This document shows positions 14,659 through 17,607 of a stretch of 17,607 bases of DNA, one piece after another (the first letter of the stretch is position 1; each line of letters opens with the position of its first letter). This DNA is from an uncultured Peptococcaceae bacterium (GTDB lineage: Bacteria; Bacillota; Peptococcia; Peptococcales; Peptococcaceae). Location of the stretch: NCBI GenBank assembly GCA_934229395.1, contig CAKQDL010000039.1, positions 1 to 17,607 of the forward strand, read 5' to 3'. Under the pieces are notes generated by a model. It was not told the DNA's origin. It did no database searches and saw only the letters and a program-made list of their open reading frames with translations. The translations under genes were made by a program, and so were the position numbers.

Positions 14659-16101
14659 TTACTTATTACTTTGTGCTTTTTTCTTGAGGTTTTCTGTTGG
14701 TGCCTTTGTCTTGTCAAACTGAGAAAGGGCAAAGCCAATAAAGCTAAACAAGGTTACGGTATAGATGGATTGGCCCAAAATACGCCACTCTGGCACAATA
14801 AATTGTACCACAACAAAGGTCACAATCCCAAAGACGAGGGTCAACCACCCAGTAGAGCGCTTGACGGTTTTGGGGAAGAGAAACATGGCTGTCATGAGAA
14901 TAGCGTACGGTGCAAAGAGGGTGAGGGCTGTCATCAGTGCAGACAGGATACTAGATACCTGTGTTGCAGCAATGTAGGCCACCACAATGACCGCCAAGCA
15001 AACCACACGTGAAATGGTCAAACGTGTTTTACGGTTGACGCCTGTGTAGAAATACTTAAAGATGACGTCTTCGCTGATCATGGTACTTACACCCATCATA
15101 AGGCCTGTTGCGGTAGAAACGTCTGCTGCCCATAGGCCTGCAAGGAGAATACCTGCTACCCATGCTGGGAGCTCCATAACAACGGATGGAAGCGCCATTG
15201 CAGAGGATTCAAGGCCTGGGAAGTACGCAGCTGCTACAATCCCAAAAATGGCACTCATAAAGCCAGCTGGAATCATCAGAATCCCAGCAAAAATGGTGCC
15301 TTTTTTGGCGTCTTCTGGGGATTTTGCTGCAATGATGTTTTGAATAACGCCACCATTTGGCACGGCATCAATAATCATTGTAACAAACCAAGCCACAATC
15401 GCTGCCAAACCCATACCTTTAACCAAGCTGTACCAATGACTACCGTCACCGCTCATACCTGCTGGTAAAGCCGCATTGATGGTTTCAAAGCCGCCAAAGT
15501 GGGTCACTGTGGCAATAAGACCAACAGTAAGACCAATATAAATAACGGCAATATTTACGAGGTTGGAAAGACTTGCAGCAGTAAGACCACCCACCAAGCT
15601 GATAAGACCAAAAACGAGAGCAGAAATAATAATCCCGCGTTCCATGGTAAAGAAGCTTGGCATAAGCGCCGTCAAAATTGCGCCACCAGCAATGATTTGC
15701 AAGGCAATAATAACGGTGTTGATAATAACCTGAATGCAGGTGCTGACCAAGGAGAAGCCACTGCCAAAGACGCATTCGAGCATCTTATTGATGGTGTCGT
15801 ACTCACAGCCACGAATATGGCTCGCAAGACCAAAGCCAACAATAATAGCGCCCGCAGCCCAAGCCACATCGTACCAGCCAGCGCTAATACCAGTGGTGTA
15901 AGCGTTTTGCGCAATCCCTACAGTGGACGAACCACCCACGGCAATACCCGCAATCATAACCCCAACAAGTGGCCAAGAAAGCTGTTTGTTGGCCAAAAGA
16001 TAAGCCTCCGCCGAATTGTTACGCTTGACCATCGCAGACGCCCAAGCAACAAAAAGCAAAAGCAGCATGTAACCAACAACAATAATAAGTGCAATATTCA
16101 T
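14659..16101 (-). CDS. Sodium:solute symporter (SSS family)
   Basis: A 480-residue membrane protein with about thirteen hydrophobic helices and the SSS family features. These are AYLLANKQLSWPLVGVMIAG with GGSSTVG (about 33-60) in TM1-2, the NLVNIAVIYIG region, and LLAGLWAADVSTATGLMMGVS (the TM8 region that helps bind Na+). Family members import proline, sugars, pantothenate, acetate, pyruvate or other monocarboxylates with Na+. Because lutB and lutC follow on the same strand, lactate or a related monocarboxylate is the likely substrate; this is inference from context. The ATG at 16099-16101 is preceded by AGGTAGGTG (16111-16119). The C-terminus is a basic cytoplasmic tail (KTKAPTENLKKKAQSNK). 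Confidence 0.9.
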   Translation of the reverse strand: MNIALIIVVGYMLLLLFVAWASAMVKRNNSAEAYLLANKQLSWPLVGVMIAGIAVGGSSTVGIAQNAYTTGISAGWYDVAWAAGAIIVGFGLASHIRGCEYDTINKMLECVFGSGFSLVSTCIQVIINTVIIALQIIAGGAILTALMPSFFTMERGIIISALVFGLISLVGGLTAASLSNLVNIAVIYIGLTVGLIATVTHFGGFETINAALPAGMSGDGSHWYSLVKGMGLAAIVAWFVTMIIDAVPNGGVIQNIIAAKSPEDAKKGTIFAGILMIPAGFMSAIFGIVAAAYFPGLESSAMALPSVVMELPAWVAGILLAGLWAADVSTATGLMMGVSTMISEDVIFKYFYTGVNRKTRLTISRVVCLAVIVVAYIAATQVSSILSALMTALTLFAPYAILMTAMFLFPKTVKRSTGWLTLVFGIVTFVVVQFIVPEWRILGQSIYTVTLFSFIGFALSQFDKTKAPTENLKKKAQSNK

Positions 16102-16168
16102 ATCTCATTCACCTACCTTTCCCACGAATTACTCTACAATTAGAATAAGATTGAATGATTGCTTTTAT

Positions 16169-16217
16169 ATTCTAGTCCTTTATATCAAATTTTTCCATAG
16201 TTTTTTCATAGTTTTTG
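16169..16217 (-). promoter_or_regulatory. Promoter of symporter-lutB-lutC operon with phased A-tracts
   Basis: TGGAAA (16192-16197) and TAGAAT (16169-16174) on the minus strand are 17 nt apart. Three A-tracts follow each other at about one helical turn (16190-16194, 16201-16206, 16212-16216), partly as a tandem 11-bp repeat AAAAAACTATG. In-phase A-tracts bend DNA, and those upstream of the -35 are placed like an UP element. The tandem repeat might also be an operator. Confidence 0.5.
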
Positions 16218-16259
16218 CATAAAAATTCATCAATGCGCAAAAACTTGCAAGGAATGCAC

Positions 16260-16282
16260 AAAAAAAGAGCCCGTAGGCTCTT
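16260..16282 (-). terminator. Terminal hairpin of the split uspA terminator (with U-tract)
   Basis: AAGAGCC/GGCTCTT with loop TACG, followed on the minus strand by TTTTTTT. The same 20-bp hairpin occurs again at 16560-16579 next to the uspA stop, but there without a U-tract. This copy therefore looks like the distal end of uspA's original terminator, now 280 bp from its gene because element A lies between. Confidence 0.75.
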
Positions 16283-16283
16283 A

Positions 16284-16559
16284 CAGACTGTCGAAAAAGG
16301 TATATTTTCAGCATAGGCGTGTATGCATTCGTGAAGCCTTCCCCCTTAAGGGGGAAGGTGGGTTTTCTGGAGCAGGGCAGAAGAAAACTCGGATGAGGGT
16401 GTGTTTTCACCGCACTTTACAGCTAAATCGATCATTCGCGTTCCGCTCATACCCCTCATCCATCGGCTACGCCGCCACCTTCCCCCCAGGCGGGGAAGGC
16501 TCATGTTATTCACCAAATCTTTCTATTCACATACACGTTTTAGGTTTCTCAACACGCTG
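16284..16559 (+). mobile_element. Element A copy 2 (276-bp MITE-like palindrome)
   Basis: Ends CAGACTGTCGAAAAA and, inverted, CAGCGTGTTGAGAAA agree at 11 of 15 positions. The interior re-pairs: AGCCTTCCCCCTTAAGGGGG near 16337 with CCCCAGGCGGGGAAGGCT near 16500, and CGGATGAGGGTGT with the complement of ATACCCCTCATCC. It is flanked by an exact 20-bp direct repeat (AAAGAGCCCGTAGGCTCTTA) at 16264-16283 and 16560-16579 that is itself the uspA terminator hairpin. It encodes no credible protein; the reading frames across it are repeat-derived. Known miniature elements share the inverted ends, but not a duplicated hairpin of this kind. Confidence 0.8.
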
Positions 16560-16579
16560 AAAGAGCCCGTAGGCTCTTA
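16560..16579 (-). repeat. Duplicate of the uspA terminator hairpin, proximal copy
   Basis: Exact copy of 16264-16283. It lies 8 nt past the uspA stop. On the minus strand it continues TTTCAGCG, the end of element A, rather than into a U-run, so as a terminator it should be weakened. Confidence 0.85.
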
Positions 16580-16587
16580 GATGCTGC

Positions 16588-17016
16588 TTAATGCACAATC
16601 AATACAGGAAGTGCGGTGTTGGAGAGTACGTTTTGTGAGACGCTGCCGATGAGGAAGCGGCGCAGTGAGGAGCCTAGGCCTAGGGAACCCATGACGATGA
16701 GGTCGCAGCCTAGGTTGCTGGCTTCGTCGATGATTTTGCGAGCGATGGTGCCCATCACGACCTTGGTGTCTACCTCGCCCTCAAAGGATTCGGCGCAGCG
16801 CTTGAGATAAAGCTCGGCATCCTTCATTTCGTGCTTGCTGCTTGCCACACTCAGGGTTGGGTTGCCCATGCTCACATCAAAATCTGGATCGCTCACCACA
16901 TAAAGGAGGGTCAGTTTAGCGCCAAAGCTCGCCTGCAAGCGCTTTGCCTCTTCCATGGCGCGCTCCGAGCATTGGGAGCCGTCCACAGGTACTAAAATAT
17001 GTTTATAGCCTTCCAT
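16588..17016 (-). CDS. Universal stress protein (UspA family)
   Basis: A 142-residue single-domain Usp protein: ILVPVDGS (7-14) at the first strand, LTLLYVV (35-41), and the nucleotide-loop signature MGSLGLGSSLRRFLIGSVSQ (109-128), ending LPVLIVH. ATP-binding members carry G-2x-G-9x-G(S/T). Here the interval between G113 and G124 is ten residues, one longer than the usual count, though the G-S-V-S end is intact. Usp proteins accumulate under starvation or stress; their action is poorly defined. I chose the ATG at 17014-17016, with AAGGA at 17027-17031 ten nt away; the GTG three codons earlier is too close to that site. It is a single-gene transcript. Confidence 0.9.
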   Translation of the reverse strand: MEGYKHILVPVDGSQCSERAMEEAKRLQASFGAKLTLLYVVSDPDFDVSMGNPTLSVASSKHEMKDAELYLKRCAESFEGEVDTKVVMGTIARKIIDEASNLGCDLIVMGSLGLGSSLRRFLIGSVSQNVLSNTALPVLIVH

Positions 17017-17052
17017 TGTTTTCACGTCCTTCGTTAGTATTTAGTAATATTC

Positions 17053-17090
17053 TTACCATTATTATATACCCTCTGTCAGAAAATTACCAT
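17053..17090 (-). promoter_or_regulatory. Promoter of uspA with flanking ATGGTAA repeats
   Basis: A perfect TATAAT (17061-17066, minus strand) lies about 45 nt before the ATG. The -35 at 17 nt spacing is a weak TGGTAA. The heptamer ATGGTAA occurs at 17084-17090 and again at 17053-17059, 31 bp apart (about three helical turns) on either side of the -10, a possible operator pair. Confidence 0.5.
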
Positions 17091-17092
17091 AC

Positions 17093-17122
17093 AAAAAACG
17101 CCCACCATTTTTGGTGAGCGTT
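17093..17122 (-). terminator. Distal hairpin with U-tract for a gene beyond the right edge
   Basis: AACGC-T-CACCA pairs with TGGTG-G-GCGTT (one T-G pair, AAAA loop), followed on the minus strand by TTTTTTG. The hairpin is repeated exactly at 17399-17425 without the U-run. It reads out of the region to the right and ends just before the uspA promoter. Confidence 0.75.
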
Positions 17123-17123
17123 G

Positions 17124-17398
17124 CAGCTTGTCGAAAAAGGTATGTTTTCAGCATAGACGTGTATGCATTCGTGAAGCCTTCCCCCTTGAGGGGGAAGGTG
17201 GGTTTTCTGGAGCAGGGCGGAAGAAAACTCGGATGAGGGTGTATTTTCACCGCACTTTACAGCTAAATCGATCATTCGCTGGCGCTCATACCCCTCATCC
17301 GTCGGCTACGCCGCCACCTTCCCCCCAAGTGGGGAAGGCTCATGCTATCCTCCAAATCTTTCTATTTGCATACATATTTTAGGTTTATCGACAAGCTG
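17124..17398 (+). mobile_element. Element A copy 3 (~275 bp)
   Basis: Ends CAGCTTGTCGAAAAA and, inverted, CAGCTTGTCGATAAA match at 14 of 15 positions, the best-preserved ends in the window. The body is nearly the same as copy 2. It is flanked by an exact 27-bp direct repeat (17096-17122 and 17399-17425) that is a whole terminator hairpin, different in sequence from the one around copy 2. One extra G (17123) lies between the left hairpin and the CAG end. No credible coding. Confidence 0.8.
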
Positions 17399-17425
17399 AA
17401 ACGCCCACCATTTTTGGTGAGCGTT
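17399..17425 (-). repeat. Duplicate of the right-hand terminator hairpin
   Basis: Exact copy of 17096-17122. On the minus strand it runs into TTTCAGCTTG, the end of element A, not a U-run. It is shared as the left neighbour of element A copy 4, giving an alternating hairpin-element-hairpin-element arrangement. Confidence 0.85.
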
Positions 17426-17607
17426 CAGGCTGTAGAAAAAGTTCGATTTATAGAATAGTCATGTATGCATTTGTGAAGCCTTCCCCCTTGAGGGGCACCC
17501 TTCGGGTACTAGCTTTGCGTCGGAATTAGCGGGTTTTCTGGAGCAGGGCGGAAGAAAACTCGGATGAGGGTGTGTTTTCACCGTACTTTACAGCTAAATC
17601 GATCATT
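17426..17607 (+). mobile_element. Element A copy 4, cut by the window edge
   Basis: Begins CAGGCTGTAGAAAAAG directly at the hairpin base and continues as a more diverged copy (TGTATGCATTTGTGAAGCC, GGTTTTCTGGAGCAGGGCGG, ACAGCTAAATCGATCATT). Relative to copy 3, six bases of the internal hairpin are replaced by 35 bases (17496-17530) that contain an ACCC-TTCG-GGT stem-loop. The right end is outside the window. Confidence 0.75.

Noticed and set aside
15499..16143. A 214-codon plus-strand frame
   Set aside because: Antisense to the symporter gene; rich in Asn, Thr and Lys as expected for the reverse of a membrane protein gene.
16180..16410. Repeat-spanning frames (also 17062-17250 minus and 17128-17382 plus) encoding HPHPSFLxPCSRKPTFPLKG-like peptides
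   Set aside because: They are translations of element A, recur wherever the element does, and lack start signals. Peptides of this sort are commonly mis-called in repeat-rich genomes.
16260..17607. A CRISPR array
   Set aside because: The repeats are long (about 276 bp), few and palindromic, separated by terminator hairpins, with no regular short repeat-spacer pattern and no cas genes.
16260..17607. Group IIC intron insertion, which is known to favour terminators
   Set aside because: No reverse transcriptase or intron domain V-like structure is seen, and such introns do not duplicate the target hairpin.
1..17607. tRNA, rRNA or known riboswitch
   Set aside because: I looked for tRNA-like arms and conserved riboswitch cores in every gap and saw none. 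The gaps are accounted for by promoters, terminators, remnants and the two repeat families.

Overview
The window looks like chromosomal DNA of a Bacillota (Firmicutes) bacterium. Nearly every gene has a strong AGGAGG-type ribosome binding site. Promoters are of the sigma-A type, several with an extended TGnTATAAT -10. The gene content (TmcAL, ComEA/ComEC, LutB/LutC, a GtcA/CsbB-like glycosylation set, a PspC-domain protein) fits that phylum. I cannot place it to genus. No phage, CRISPR, rRNA or tRNA genes were seen.

Layout. Positions 1-737 (mostly minus strand) hold a possible peptide gene, a small PspC-domain gene with a clear promoter, a 35-codon remnant of a RecG-like/HATPase_c_4 protein, and terminators. 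Positions 738-2869 are a coupled pair, an RmlD-like reductase followed by a dicarboxylate/amino acid:cation symporter. Positions 2870-3335 carry its promoter(s) and debris of two repeat families. Positions 3336-7624 are a tightly coupled four-gene operon: MATE transporter, GtrA flippase, GtrB bactoprenol glycosyltransferase, GtrII-type polytopic glucosyltransferase. It ends at a perfect 12-bp terminator. Divergent from it is tmcAL (tRNA-Met cytidine acetate ligase, 7771-8943). Next come a decayed YczE/YitT-like membrane protein gene (9024-9241) and the DNA-uptake operon comEA-comEC (9318-12258).

From 12261 to 12454 a palindromic repeat with 17-bp terminal inverted repeats separates convergent comEC and lutC. 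Positions 12459-16101 (minus) are a sodium:solute symporter followed by lutB and lutC, a probable lactate import and oxidation operon whose lutA is not next to it. uspA follows (16588-17016). The right end carries three copies of a ~276-bp palindromic element.

The most notable observation is that this ~276-bp element sits inside intrinsic terminators and is flanked by direct duplications of the entire terminator stem-loop (20 bp at one site, 27 bp and a different sequence at the other). In each case only the copy furthest downstream in the host transcript keeps its U-tract. A partial fourth copy at 3138 also abuts a hairpin base. This suggests a MITE-like element that targets palindromes and copies the target hairpin when it inserts.
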